Assembly: GCA_965212595.1 (NCBI GenBank)
Contig: CBDBVE010000024.1
Span: forward strand, 1-64,000
Reading direction: 5' to 3'
From: Poritiphilus sp965212595
GTDB taxonomy: Bacteria > Bacteroidota > Bacteroidia > Flavobacteriales > Flavobacteriaceae
Length of the DNA stretch: 64,000 bases
The notes beneath the pieces were generated by a model. It saw nothing but the letters and a program-made list of their open reading frames with translations, did not search any database and was not told the DNA's origin. Shown here piece after piece: positions 16,892 to 25,337 of the stretch (within the stretch, counting starts at the first letter, position 1; each line of letters opens with the position of its first letter). The position numbers and the translations under genes were made by a program.

Positions 16892-17781
16892 AATAGTGTT
16901 TTAGGCTCGGCCAGCGTTTTTGGAATGTGAAGTGCCACGTCCAGGCGATTATTTATCTTTTCAATAAAGTGCGAAGACAAAAGTGGTGAGGCCAGTTCCA
17001 TATTTTGATGCACAAAAAAGTGTATATTCTTTAATCCCTGTGTTTTCCAGTCGTACAACTTTTCTACCCAATCGTCAAGGCGGTCATAGTCGCTCTGGTG
17101 ATTGGCACCGACGTAACGGATAAAAGCCTCGTTAGTAGTTAATCGCATATGCATGAGATCCCTCCTGCCTGCCGTATCAACGAGCACGTTGGCGATGTTG
17201 TTTTCCTCCAGAAGGTGGTAGAGCTCTTTGGAAACCGAAGCGTCATTAAACCAATCTGTATGCCTAAATTCCATAGCCAATGGAAATTCCTTGGGCCAGT
17301 ACTTCACAAAGCGCACTACCCTATCCCAATTCTTTGGACCAAAGTTATTATGCAGCTGCAAAAAGATGGTTCCTAATTTCTCTTTGAGCAAGGCGGTAAC
17401 ATTCAGGTATTCATCTAAAATTGGATAAACCTGATCATTTAACCTTCTCAAATGACTCACATTATTCACAATCTTAGGAAAGAACTTAAACCCTTCAGGG
17501 GTCTTATCATACCATTTTTCATAGGTTTCTGCGGGGAAAATGCGATAAAAAGTAGCGTTTAACTCAATGCAGTTAAACTGTGTCGCATAGTATTGTAATT
17601 CATCCTTGGTACCACGGGGATAGAAATTTTTAAGATCTTGCCTGTTCCACTTTGCACATCCTATGTAGACCTTAAGGACTTCCTCCGGGTCTGCCTTAGA
17701 CAAAACCATTGCAGTATCCGGATGGTCTTGAGGTATTGTAAAATCAACAATTTCGGGTTGTTCCACTTTTCCGAATTTCAT
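16888..17781 (-). CDS. DUF72 (YecE-like) protein
   Basis: A 297-residue soluble protein. The family features are YIGCAKWNRQD at about residues 43-53 (usual form YxGtsGW), an FYPRG element, FNCIELNATFYR near 85-96, and HNNFGPKN midway. The fold is a TIM barrel; no biochemical role is established for the family. It overlaps phosphatidylserine decarboxylase tail-to-tail and lies 35 bases downstream of the DinB-family gene on the same strand. Confidence 0.85.
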   Translation of the reverse strand: MKFGKVEQPEIVDFTIPQDHPDTAMVLSKADPEEVLKVYIGCAKWNRQDLKNFYPRGTKDELQYYATQFNCIELNATFYRIFPAETYEKWYDKTPEGFKFFPKIVNNVSHLRRLNDQVYPILDEYLNVTALLKEKLGTIFLQLHNNFGPKNWDRVVRFVKYWPKEFPLAMEFRHTDWFNDASVSKELYHLLEENNIANVLVDTAGRRDLMHMRLTTNEAFIRYVGANHQSDYDRLDDWVEKLYDWKTQGLKNIHFFVHQNMELASPLLSSHFIEKINNRLDVALHIPKTLAEPKTLF

Positions 17782-17816
17782 AAGCTTTTTATTGGTCGGT
17801 TAAAGTTACTACAAAA

Positions 17817-18356
17817 CTAGCCTTCTTTAGGGGTATGATTTAAAATGGTCAGGTATTTGGGCCAGGGGCCTACTTCTTCTTTATACTGTTTTGCCATTAC
17901 CCTTGATATCTGGGCGATATGGCCTAAATCATGCACAACCCAGGCCGCTAGTAATTGTTGGAGACTTACGTTACCGAATTCGGGATGCACTCCTGTCTTC
18001 TCTAAATCTCTTTCCTGCAGATTTTTAGATCTAAGATTTTCAATGTTAGCAAGGCGTAAGGCACCAAATTCCTGTAAAAGTTGCCCTAAAGTTTTCCCTT
18101 TGCTGTTCTCAAACTGTGCAAAACGGTCAAAGGGTTCAAAATTCTTATCCTTAGCGCTTCCCAGAATTACCTCGGCCCTGACCATCCAATCTGTTTTTTC
18201 GCCATGGATAAGATGCCCTACAACGTCAAAGGAGCTCCAGCTCTCTCCGCCTTCATTGCTTTGTGTCCAGGCAAGGGGTAGATTCTCCAAAAAATGCCTT
18301 AAAATGCCTGGAGTTCGTTCTAACATATTGACAGCTTCTTCTAACTTGAATTTCAT
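17817..18356 (-). CDS. DinB-family metal-binding four-helix protein
   Basis: This 179-residue protein has the three-histidine metal site of the DinB/YfiT fold: first His in VGHLIHGEKTDW (about residue 50), the other two in VVHDLGHIAQ (about residues 140-145). Members include thiol transferases that use bacillithiol or mycothiol and many enzymes of unknown role. Context does not name a substrate. It ends the run of minus-strand genes that starts with the PKS operon, 26 bases after the membrane-protein gene, and could be its last member. Confidence 0.8.
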   Translation of the reverse strand: MKFKLEEAVNMLERTPGILRHFLENLPLAWTQSNEGGESWSSFDVVGHLIHGEKTDWMVRAEVILGSAKDKNFEPFDRFAQFENSKGKTLGQLLQEFGALRLANIENLRSKNLQERDLEKTGVHPEFGNVSLQQLLAAWVVHDLGHIAQISRVMAKQYKEEVGPWPKYLTILNHTPKEG

Positions 18357-18382
18357 ATTACCTACTAATGTATTAAGTGCAA

Positions 18383-18814
18383 TTATTGATTGTTCCTGGA
18401 TAAAAGATGGTATATTCTAGTTACCGACCAGTTCCCTAAGGGAAAATAAAGTGCAAAGAACAATGCCATCCCCAAAGAAAAGTTTCGAACACCAAATGCC
18501 TGGTCTAAAAGGTTTCCGGGATAAGCGTATGAGGTTTTAAACCAATATCCGCAGAATTCCAGCAAGCACATGGCTATAAGTCCATAGGCGTATTGCATAT
18601 GAAATGGCAAGCCCCTTAACAGCAATGATATCGGAACCATATATACGATATAGCAGCCGATTACCTGCCACCAAAAAGTGAATTTAGCGATTTCCATCTG
18701 GGCTCCAAACCAGTTCATTCCTGTTCCCCATAGGAAATAAACTAGGATATAAATGATAAGTAATTTCGGCGGCACCTTCAATCTGGGCCAGGCCCATTCA
18801 AGAAACCCTTTCAT
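18383..18814 (-). CDS. Four-helix membrane protein of the type III PKS operon
   Basis: A 143-residue integral membrane protein with four predicted helices (about residues 17-32, 45-68, 73-92 and 112-130), many Trp, Tyr and Phe residues, and no family I recognise. It follows the ACP gene by 9 bases. In this operon it might anchor the enzymes to the membrane, move a lipid product, or modify it, but no catalytic residues stand out. Confidence 0.6.
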   Translation of the reverse strand: MKGFLEWAWPRLKVPPKLLIIYILVYFLWGTGMNWFGAQMEIAKFTFWWQVIGCYIVYMVPISLLLRGLPFHMQYAYGLIAMCLLEFCGYWFKTSYAYPGNLLDQAFGVRNFSLGMALFFALYFPLGNWSVTRIYHLLSRNNQ

Positions 18815-18823
18815 AGCATAATA

Positions 18824-19069
18824 TTATTGGATTTTCTTTTCTATAATGTCTAGAGCATCCCCTACGGTTTGCATGGCATCCATATCTTCGTTTTCAAGTA
18901 GGATATCAAAAAGATCCTCTACATCTAAAACAATATCCACCAAATGAGCCGAATTGATATTGAGTTCGTTGATAAAATGACTTTCTGCCGTAATTGTATC
19001 TGCAGACACATCTTCAGGGAGGTAGGGCTTGATAATTTCCCTTAACTTTTCATAGCGTTCCTGATTCAT
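18824..19069 (-). CDS. Acyl carrier protein of the type III PKS operon
   Basis: An 81-residue acidic protein with the four-helix ACP pattern. The phosphopantetheine attachment serine is Ser40 in LNINSAHLVD, where the usual DSL is NSA; a substituted motif like this points to a pathway-specific carrier rather than the housekeeping AcpP. It would carry the growing acyl chain for the neighbouring ketosynthase, dehydratase and reductase. A 65-base spacer with a T/A-rich repeat separates it from the ketosynthase gene. Confidence 0.88.
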   Translation of the reverse strand: MNQERYEKLREIIKPYLPEDVSADTITAESHFINELNINSAHLVDIVLDVEDLFDILLENEDMDAMQTVGDALDIIEKKIQ

Positions 19070-19078
19070 TAATTGATC

Positions 19079-19111
19079 ATTGTTAATTGTTAACTGTTAA
19101 TTGTTAGTTGG
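19079..19111. repeat. TTAATTGTTAAC-type repeat upstream of the ACP gene
   Basis: Three imperfect copies of the 7-8-base unit TTGTTAA / CTGTTAA lie just before the ACP start. The reverse complement contains CAGTTAACAATTA, which also occurs before chorismate synthase near 47807-47819 in a longer match. The core GTTAAC is palindromic. It could be a dispersed intergenic repeat or a leader element. Confidence 0.55.
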
Positions 19112-19134
19112 CCACCTGTAGCGCTTTGACTACT

Positions 19135-20409
19135 TCAACCTTTAAAGGCTTTAAAAATAACACATGCGTTTACATCACCAAAGCCAAAACTCGCTTTTGC
19201 AAGGATTTTAGGCTGCACGTCTAGAGTTTCTTGAGGTATGCGGTTTGGGGCAGCCAGTTGAGCTATTTCAGGGTGTAGGTCCTCGCAATTTATATTTCTA
19301 AAAACTTTGCCTTCTCTTAGTTGCAGAACAGTTCCAACACATTCTATACTTCCGGCGGCGGCCAGGCAATGTCCAATAATGCCTTTAAAGGAATTTATGA
19401 AGGGGAAGTCATTTCCCGAACGGTCTAAAGCGGCGCTCCAATTCGCAATTTCCGTAGCATCCTTTGAGGTAGCAGTAAGATGTCCGTTAATAGCATCAAC
19501 CGCTAGGGCTGATATCCCGGAGTTAAAAACAGCTTCCTTAATGCACCGTCTTACGGCCTGGCTATTGGGCGCGGTCATACTCCCACCGCTTCGCTGCCCT
19601 CCGCTATTGGCCGCTCCTCCCAGTATTTCGGCATAAATAGGTGCTCCCCGGTTGAGAGCGCTTTCCAAAGATTCTAACACCAGGGCGCCTGCTCCACTTC
19701 CTGGAACAAAGCCTGCTGCTGAGGCGCTCATTGGCCTGCTTGCCTCAGTGGGCCTATCGTTGTATTTCCTGGGAAGAATACGCATAGCATCAAAGCCGCC
19801 CCATACGTAAGGGCCACTATCGCTACAGCTTCCGCTGAGCATAATTTCGGCTTTCCCACTTTTAATACGATCAAAAGCCATAAGAAGGGCTTCGGTACCT
19901 GTTGAACAAGCCGAAGAATTTGTTGTGACCTGGTTTCCGCATCCTAAGATGCCTCCCAAATAGGCACTTATCCCACTGGCCATGGTTTGAATGACCGAAG
20001 TACTCCCCAGTCGTCTGGTATTTCCTTCGTCAACCAAATAAACCGATTCCCTAAATTTATCCACCCCTAAAATCCCTGTACCAAAAATAATTCCGCATTC
20101 CCATCTGGGTTCGTCAGGCTCAGCTATAGATAATCCCGCATCTTTCCAGGCGTCTACACCCGCCATTACCCCGTATTCCAGCCCGCTGGAGTTTAGTCCC
20201 TTTAGTTGTATACTATTAAAGTATTTATTTAAGTAAGATTTTTCATATGTTGGCTTTCCAGCTATTTGACATCCAAAATTCAACTCTTCCAGTTCTTTCA
20301 AAAAAGAGATGCCGCTATTTCCCCACAACAAACTGGTCGTGAAATCTTCAAGCCCCACCCCGTTGGGCGCACAAACTCCCAAACCAGTGATTACCACTCT
20401 CCTAGACAT
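19135..20409 (-). CDS. Beta-ketoacyl-ACP synthase (FabF-like)
   Basis: A 424-residue thiolase-fold condensing enzyme. The Cys-His-His triad is complete: Cys168 in SSACSTG, His310 in INGHLTA and His347 in GIIGHCLAAAG, with Lys342 before it. It would elongate an acyl-ACP chain with malonyl-ACP. Its start overlaps the dehydratase stop by 8 nt. The His310 motif (GHLTAT, where FabF usually has AHGTST) sets it apart from housekeeping FabF. In this operon it probably builds the starter chain for the type III PKS. Confidence 0.88.
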   Translation of the reverse strand: MSRRVVITGLGVCAPNGVGLEDFTTSLLWGNSGISFLKELEELNFGCQIAGKPTYEKSYLNKYFNSIQLKGLNSSGLEYGVMAGVDAWKDAGLSIAEPDEPRWECGIIFGTGILGVDKFRESVYLVDEGNTRRLGSTSVIQTMASGISAYLGGILGCGNQVTTNSSACSTGTEALLMAFDRIKSGKAEIMLSGSCSDSGPYVWGGFDAMRILPRKYNDRPTEASRPMSASAAGFVPGSGAGALVLESLESALNRGAPIYAEILGGAANSGGQRSGGSMTAPNSQAVRRCIKEAVFNSGISALAVDAINGHLTATSKDATEIANWSAALDRSGNDFPFINSFKGIIGHCLAAAGSIECVGTVLQLREGKVFRNINCEDLHPEIAQLAAPNRIPQETLDVQPKILAKASFGFGDVNACVIFKAFKG

Positions 20410-20851
20410 CTCGTTTTATTTTTACCATTCCGGCCAGAATACCTTTGCAAACCAATTCATCGGAGGCATTATACATAGCAACTTTACACTTCAGTTTATT
20501 GAACCTGAAGTAGATTTTTTTAGAGCGAACCACCACCTTTTCACCTGGGTAGACCGGCAGAAAATACTCCATATCAGCACTCGTCATAGCCAATACAGGC
20601 CTTTTTCTTTGTATGCTTATTTCGGAATTCAGATAGATCCCTAAACACACTAAACCTATTTGAGCGCAGCATTCTGTTAAAATTACCCCCGGAGTTACAG
20701 GATGGTCTATAAAATGTCCTTGAAAAAAAACCATTTCTTTTTTAAAGGTAAAATTCCCCTCAATGCCATCCTGGCTTACGCGGTCAATTTCATCCACAAA
20801 TAAAAAGGGTGAAGTGTATGGAAGCAGGGATACAATTTCAGAATTCTTCAT
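20402..20851 (-). CDS. 3-hydroxyacyl-ACP dehydratase (FabZ-like hotdog)
   Basis: This 149-residue protein has the FabZ active-site helix: His46 in FFQGHFIDHPVTPG and Glu60 in LTECCAQ. It dehydrates 3-hydroxyacyl-ACP during chain building. The ATG at 20851 is chosen because MKNSEIVSLLPY matches the family N-terminus; the frame is open 18 codons upstream inside the previous gene. It begins 3 bases after the reductase stop and overlaps the ketosynthase start. Confidence 0.88.
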   Translation of the reverse strand: MKNSEIVSLLPYTSPFLFVDEIDRVSQDGIEGNFTFKKEMVFFQGHFIDHPVTPGVILTECCAQIGLVCLGIYLNSEISIQRKRPVLAMTSADMEYFLPVYPGEKVVVRSKKIYFRFNKLKCKVAMYNASDELVCKGILAGMVKIKRDV

Positions 20852-20853
20852 AG

Positions 20854-21648
20854 TTATTGCAGGCTTTCTCCACCATCTACTTTTATCGTTGTTCCTGTAA
20901 TCCATTTGGCTTCGTCCCTACAAAGCAGATAAACCACGTTCGCTACATCTTCGGGTCTAGTTAAACGCTTGTTCGGATTTCGTTTTAAGGCATGCACCTT
21001 AATCGCATTGCTATCAGGGATCATGCCGAATGCCTTGGTTTCAACCACACCTGCCTGAATGCAGTTTACTTTTAGCCCCATATGAGCAAATTCTACAGCC
21101 ATGCTGCGAGTAATTGCCTCTAAAGTTGCTTTGGCTGCAGAAACCGCTGCATAATTTGGCAACACTTTGGTGTTCCCCTCACTGGTAAAGGAAATCACCC
21201 TTGCGTCTGAATGAAAAAGATTGTTTTGTATGAGGTCTCTTGTCCAGTCATATAGGCTCAATGCCATCGCATCTAACGTGATTTTGAAATCCTGATTTGC
21301 AAGGCCACTGCCCTCCTTTTGTTGTAATGGCTTTAAACTTCCCCTTGCAATGCTATGAACCAAAACTTTAATTTTTTCCTTGTCGGATAGTATCTCGCTT
21401 ATTTTTTCGAGAACCATTTTTCTTTTTTCAGGATTGGTAGCATCAGCATTAAAGTTCTCTACAACAACTCCATTTGACCTTATAGCCTTAAAATTCTTCT
21501 CAATAACGGGAAGATCAGCCCTTCTGTCCCGATGCAATATTATAAGATGATACCCATGGGCAGCAAGCTTCTGAGCCGTGGCCATGCCCAGGCCACTACT
21601 CCCTCCCAAAATTAAGGCCCATTCTTTTTTGTCACCACCAGTGCTCAT
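20854..21648 (-). CDS. SDR oxidoreductase with FabI/FabL-type Y-x6-K site, probable enoyl-ACP reductase
   Basis: A Rossmann-fold reductase of 264 residues. The cofactor loop GGSSGLG is at residues 15-21. The catalytic pair is Tyr166 and Lys173, spaced Tyr-x6-Lys as in enoyl-ACP reductases FabI and FabL rather than Tyr-x3-Lys of ketoreductases. WITGTTIKVDGG is the usual C-terminal SDR segment. It would reduce the enoyl-ACP left by the dehydratase next door. A classical ketoreductase is missing from the operon, so housekeeping FabG would be needed, or this enzyme may do both steps. Confidence 0.8.
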   Translation of the reverse strand: MSTGGDKKEWALILGGSSGLGMATAQKLAAHGYHLIILHRDRRADLPVIEKNFKAIRSNGVVVENFNADATNPEKRKMVLEKISEILSDKEKIKVLVHSIARGSLKPLQQKEGSGLANQDFKITLDAMALSLYDWTRDLIQNNLFHSDARVISFTSEGNTKVLPNYAAVSAAKATLEAITRSMAVEFAHMGLKVNCIQAGVVETKAFGMIPDSNAIKVHALKRNPNKRLTRPEDVANVVYLLCRDEAKWITGTTIKVDGGESLQ

Positions 21649-21682
21649 AGAATCAAAATTGCTTATTGTTAATTAACTATAA

Positions 21683-22738
21683 TCACCATTCCAATAATAC
21701 CCGTTGGGCCGAAAATCCTGGGCCGAAACTCAGCATAAGGCCTTGCTCACCCTGGCCAATATCCTTGCTTAAAAACCTCTCAAGCACATAAAGCACGGTA
21801 ACACTGCTCATATTACCATATAAGCGAAGTGTTTCACGGGTGTCTTCAATGCTCTTGCCAAACTGCCCGAAAAGATCCTCTACCGTTTGAACAATCTTTC
21901 GCCCGCCGGGATGGAAAATCAAGTGCCCCACTTTTTCTATATCGGTATTGAATTTCTTTAAAAAAGGATGAATCACTTTTGGAAAGTGGTCCGCAATAGT
22001 TTCGGGAACTTTTGGATCTAAGATCATTTTAAGGCCCGTATTAGCAAGATCAAAACCCATCAGGTGCGTTGCCTCATAAAAGTGATACATTTCTTCTCCC
22101 AGCAATCTAGGACCTTTGGTGTTTTCATCAGAACTTAATAATACGCAGGCTGCTCCATCTCCAAAGATAGCGGCACTTACCATATTGGCCATAGAGAAAT
22201 CATTGAGTTGAAAGGTTGCGGTTGGACTCTCAACAGCTATAATAGCCGCTCTTTTCCCCGGGATTGCCTTTAGAAAATTGCTGGCATAGATAAGGCCTGA
22301 AATCCCTGCTGCGCAACCCATTTCGGTTACCGGCAGCCTAACAATGCTCTGTTTTAATCCCAGGGCGTTAACCAAATACGCATCGAGAGATGGAATCATT
22401 ATTCCAGTACAACTTACAGTTATAATATAATCCAGGGATTCTGGTTCCCAAGAGGCCTTGTTAAGCGCTTTTTGCAGTACTTGCTCACCTAATTTTTTTA
22501 CCTCTCTTACGTAAATTGCATTCTTTTCCTCAAAAGAAGATGCTGTGAATACTTCTTCGATATCCATAATTCCGTAGCGTCGGTCCACTCCGGCACCGTC
22601 GAATATTTTGAGTACTTTTCGTCTAAAGCGCTCGTCTTGCCCTCCCAGCCATTGTTCAACAAAAGGTAGGATGTCTCTGGTATCTCTTGTATACGCAGGT
22701 AGCGCCTTAGTTACTGTTTCCACTCTTACTTCACTCAT
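21683..22738 (-). CDS. Type III polyketide synthase (chalcone/stilbene synthase family)
   Basis: A 351-residue homodimeric condensing enzyme. The catalytic triad of the family is present: Cys142 in EMGCAAG, His276 in IFHPGGR and Asn309 in LYGNMSS. It would extend an acyl starter with malonyl-CoA units and cyclise the product to a resorcinol, pyrone or related ring. The sequence resembles bacterial alkylresorcinol/alkylpyrone synthases more than plant enzymes. It sits between a methyltransferase and a set of fatty-acid-type enzymes with an ACP, so the starter is probably a chain made on that ACP. Confidence 0.93.
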   Translation of the reverse strand: MSEVRVETVTKALPAYTRDTRDILPFVEQWLGGQDERFRRKVLKIFDGAGVDRRYGIMDIEEVFTASSFEEKNAIYVREVKKLGEQVLQKALNKASWEPESLDYIITVSCTGIMIPSLDAYLVNALGLKQSIVRLPVTEMGCAAGISGLIYASNFLKAIPGKRAAIIAVESPTATFQLNDFSMANMVSAAIFGDGAACVLLSSDENTKGPRLLGEEMYHFYEATHLMGFDLANTGLKMILDPKVPETIADHFPKVIHPFLKKFNTDIEKVGHLIFHPGGRKIVQTVEDLFGQFGKSIEDTRETLRLYGNMSSVTVLYVLERFLSKDIGQGEQGLMLSFGPGFSAQRVLLEW

Positions 22739-22751
22739 TTCAATTTAGTCC

Positions 22752-23450
22752 TTAAGCCGCAATAATCCATACATATCTGAAAGCCCACTGCCATTTGATG
22801 CTATGCAATCCGGGAATTTTATGGGACAGCTCCTCCAGTTCCCGGCGCCTGAAACCTCTTCTGATAGACATCAATCCATCAGATTTGGCAATTGAAGTTC
22901 GTATAAAAATAACACTAAACACCTTAAAAAGCATGTAGGCAACTTTACTTCTTTGCAAATCATTGATAACGATTGCGATACGACTTATTTTTTGCATATT
23001 TTCTAAGACTAAAGGAAGTTCGGTATCTGTAAAATGATGCAGTGTAAGGGTGCTTATTACAAAATCGAATTGTCTGTCGGTATTAGTGCGCATGGTTATA
23101 TCTACCTCTTCAAACTCAATTTCAGGAAAGGCTTCGGAGTCTAATTTGGCAAGAGCGATCGCCTGATTACTAATATCCCAACCTCTAAGGCGTACACGCA
23201 AATCATGAGTTCTAAAAAATAGCGCGATGGCTCTGAGCATTTCACCATTGCCACAACCAACGTCCAAAACCGTATAGCTACTTTGTGGATTTTTTTGAAC
23301 CAGGCTTTTCAAAGCACTTAACGTTATTTTATTACCTCCAAGCAGTAAATTAGCTCTCCCGACATCTTTTAAAACCGAGTTGAGAACTCCCTGGTCGATA
23401 TCTACATCATCCATGAGTTCTTTTTCTTCACAGCGGTTCGAAAAGTTCAT
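22752..23450 (-). CDS. Class I SAM-dependent methyltransferase of the type III PKS operon
   Basis: A soluble protein of 232 residues with SAM-binding motif I, VLDVGCGNGE, at 61-70. Acidic motif II is near GWDIS, and STLTLHHF appears near the motif IV region. It would methylate carbon or oxygen on the ring made by the polyketide synthase. The ATG overlaps the flavoprotein stop by one base (TAATG), indicating coupling. The same trio (PKS, methyltransferase, flavoprotein) makes methylated alkylquinones in the Streptomyces srs operon; that is an analogy from known literature, not a sequence match I could test. Confidence 0.85.
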   Translation of the reverse strand: MNFSNRCEEKELMDDVDIDQGVLNSVLKDVGRANLLLGGNKITLSALKSLVQKNPQSSYTVLDVGCGNGEMLRAIALFFRTHDLRVRLRGWDISNQAIALAKLDSEAFPEIEFEEVDITMRTNTDRQFDFVISTLTLHHFTDTELPLVLENMQKISRIAIVINDLQRSKVAYMLFKVFSVIFIRTSIAKSDGLMSIRRGFRRRELEELSHKIPGLHSIKWQWAFRYVWIIAA

Positions 23451-24571
23451 TAGTACTGAATTAAATTACCATGGGTTTTTTTAATAAGCATTTTCATAAG
23501 TCCTGGAGACCTGGCAAACACAGCCACTAAATTATCAGCGAGCCTTGGCCTTAAAAATGCAAACTGCATCTTGCGGCCATAGGCGAGACGTCTCGAAAAA
23601 TTAGCTTTCCAGCAACTACTGTAATCCATTTCCATCTGCTGACGACTATAATCTGCCTTATCCATAAATTTAAGAATGGATTCTGATGCAATTTTTGCAC
23701 TGTGAACAGCCATGGCCATACCATTACCACAGAGCGGATGTATAAGTCCGGCCGTATCTCCACACATCAGCATATGATTTTCAACACTTCGTTTCTTGCT
23801 AAAAGAAAATTGTGCAATTGCCAGTGGTTTATCAAATGTAGGAGTTGCCTTCTCAAAAAAATCTTTTAAAAAGGGATTGGAAGCAACAATATCGGAATTA
23901 AAATTATTAATATTTTTAGACAATTTAAATCTTTTATAATCAGACAGATAACAAAAGTTTACATTACCGTTTTCTACTTTCGAAAGCCCTGCATAACCTC
24001 CAGGAAAGTTGTGTAGCTCTACTCTATTTGCAGGAAAGTCTGAATAGTGGTAGTGCATTTTCACGCCCACCCAGGGTGATTTTTTAGTCATAAAAGAGCG
24101 TTTCAGTTTTTTGTCGAGCTCAGATCGCTTTCCATAGGCCCCAATGACCAAAGATGCTTTATAGCGCTCTCCCGATTCGTCTGTTAAGGAGAATTGTCCC
24201 TGAGAAAAGTGAACAGACTTGACAGCCTCAAAACAAAAAGAAACACCCAGCTGTATAGCTCTTTTGTAGAAATTATAGTCGAGTGTATACCTGCTTATAC
24301 CAAGACCTCCCATGGGAAGTTCAGCTTCGATCGCTTTTCCCCTTCTTGTACTGAATTGAAAAGTATCAATGTTCACAGCCCCTGAGAGAGGAATACCAAG
24401 GAAATTCAGGTAAGGAACAATTTCTTTGGAGATATACTCGCCACATACTTTGTGATGAGGATAGGCGCGTTTTTCAAAAACCAGTACTTCACGCCCGTTT
24501 AACGCCAGGTGAATGGCGGCTGTGAGTCCAGCCAATCCTCCTCCCACAATTATGATATCCCACTGCTTCAC
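23450..24571 (-). CDS. FAD-dependent oxidoreductase of the type III PKS operon
   Basis: A 373-residue group-A flavoprotein monooxygenase / geranylgeranyl-reductase-like enzyme. The FAD dinucleotide motif IIVGGGLAGL is at the N-terminus, HKVCGEYIS follows near 45, and the second FAD motif CGDTAGLIHPLCGNGM is near 270. No NADPH domain is separate, as expected for this group. A GTG at 24571 gives MKQWDIIIVGGG, the usual start; the frame also has a TTG five codons upstream. It is the first gene of the operon, right after a terminator. The likely step is ring hydroxylation or oxidation to a quinone. Confidence 0.85.
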   Translation of the reverse strand: MKQWDIIIVGGGLAGLTAAIHLALNGREVLVFEKRAYPHHKVCGEYISKEIVPYLNFLGIPLSGAVNIDTFQFSTRRGKAIEAELPMGGLGISRYTLDYNFYKRAIQLGVSFCFEAVKSVHFSQGQFSLTDESGERYKASLVIGAYGKRSELDKKLKRSFMTKKSPWVGVKMHYHYSDFPANRVELHNFPGGYAGLSKVENGNVNFCYLSDYKRFKLSKNINNFNSDIVASNPFLKDFFEKATPTFDKPLAIAQFSFSKKRSVENHMLMCGDTAGLIHPLCGNGMAMAVHSAKIASESILKFMDKADYSRQQMEMDYSSCWKANFSRRLAYGRKMQFAFLRPRLADNLVAVFARSPGLMKMLIKKTHGNLIQY

Positions 24572-24594
24572 TAGTGGAAGATACAAACAAAAAA

Positions 24595-24618
24595 AATCCC
24601 GGCAAGCTAGCCGGGATT
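24595..24618 (-). terminator. Intrinsic terminator after the OmpA-family gene
   Basis: AATCCCGGC and GCCGGGATT form a perfect 9-bp stem with a 6-nt loop. On the minus strand a run of eight T follows. It lies 24 bases after the OmpA-like stop and just before the PKS operon, so the operon must have its own promoter or rely on read-through. Confidence 0.9.
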
Positions 24619-24641
24619 ACTTATTTATTTGAACTCAGAAG

Positions 24642-25334
24642 TTAATTTTTAGTCTGCTCGCGAGCCTCTTCCTTGAGCGCATCACTCGCAATGATTCCTA
24701 GCTCAACACGTCTGTTCTGCGCTTTCCCTTCTGTTGTGCTATTATCTGCTTTGGGTTGATTTTCTCCATACCATTTGGTCGTAAACCTACTGGGGTCTAT
24801 TCCCTGACTAATTAGGTAGTTGGTGACAGATTGTGCTCTCTGTTTTGAAAGATTCATATTGTAATCATCCGGACCCGCGCTGTCTGTATGACCTTCAACA
24901 AGAATAACAGATTTTGGGTATTCCTTAAAGATCCCAGCCATTTTGTTTAGGGTTTCGGCAGAAGTTCCTTTTACGTTAGACTTATTGGTATCAAAATAAA
25001 CACCAGCATCTTCATTAAAAGTCACATTAATCCCTTCGCCAACTCTGGTTACTTCGGCCCCGGGAACCTCCTCTTGAATACGCTCTGCTTGCCTGTCCAT
25101 GCGATCGCCGATATAACCACCAGCAACGCCACCTACAACGCCACCAATGATAGCGCCCAAAACGGTATTTCCTTTCCCGACATTATTTCCAATCACTCCG
25201 CCGATTACTGCGCCGCCGGCAGCGCCGATTACGGCTCCTTTTTGTTTGTTGTTTGCATTCTTTACGGTACCACATCCCATAAAAAGGCATAGCACACATA
25301 GTATAGCGGTTGTTTTAGATAAAGCTTGCTTCAT
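24642..25334 (-). CDS. OmpA-family lipoprotein with glycine-zipper segment
   Basis: This 230-residue lipoprotein has lipobox FMGC (Cys21). A glycine-zipper stretch rich in GxxxG lies at about residues 32-80, and an OmpA C-terminal domain binds peptidoglycan (VEGHTDSAGPDDYN, LSKQRAQSV, NRRVELGI). It would tie the outer membrane to the cell wall. It starts 3 bases after the lipocalin-like gene, so the two are co-transcribed, and ends at a strong terminator. Confidence 0.92.
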   Translation of the reverse strand: MKQALSKTTAILCVLCLFMGCGTVKNANNKQKGAVIGAAGGAVIGGVIGNNVGKGNTVLGAIIGGVVGGVAGGYIGDRMDRQAERIQEEVPGAEVTRVGEGINVTFNEDAGVYFDTNKSNVKGTSAETLNKMAGIFKEYPKSVILVEGHTDSAGPDDYNMNLSKQRAQSVTNYLISQGIDPSRFTTKWYGENQPKADNSTTEGKAQNRRVELGIIASDALKEEAREQTKN

Positions 25335-25337
25335 GTT

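Noticed and set aside
21740..22720. Type III PKS gene read as housekeeping FabH or HMG-CoA synthase
   Set aside because: The GCAAG cysteine context, HPGGR histidine and YGNMSS asparagine fit the chalcone/stilbene synthase family.
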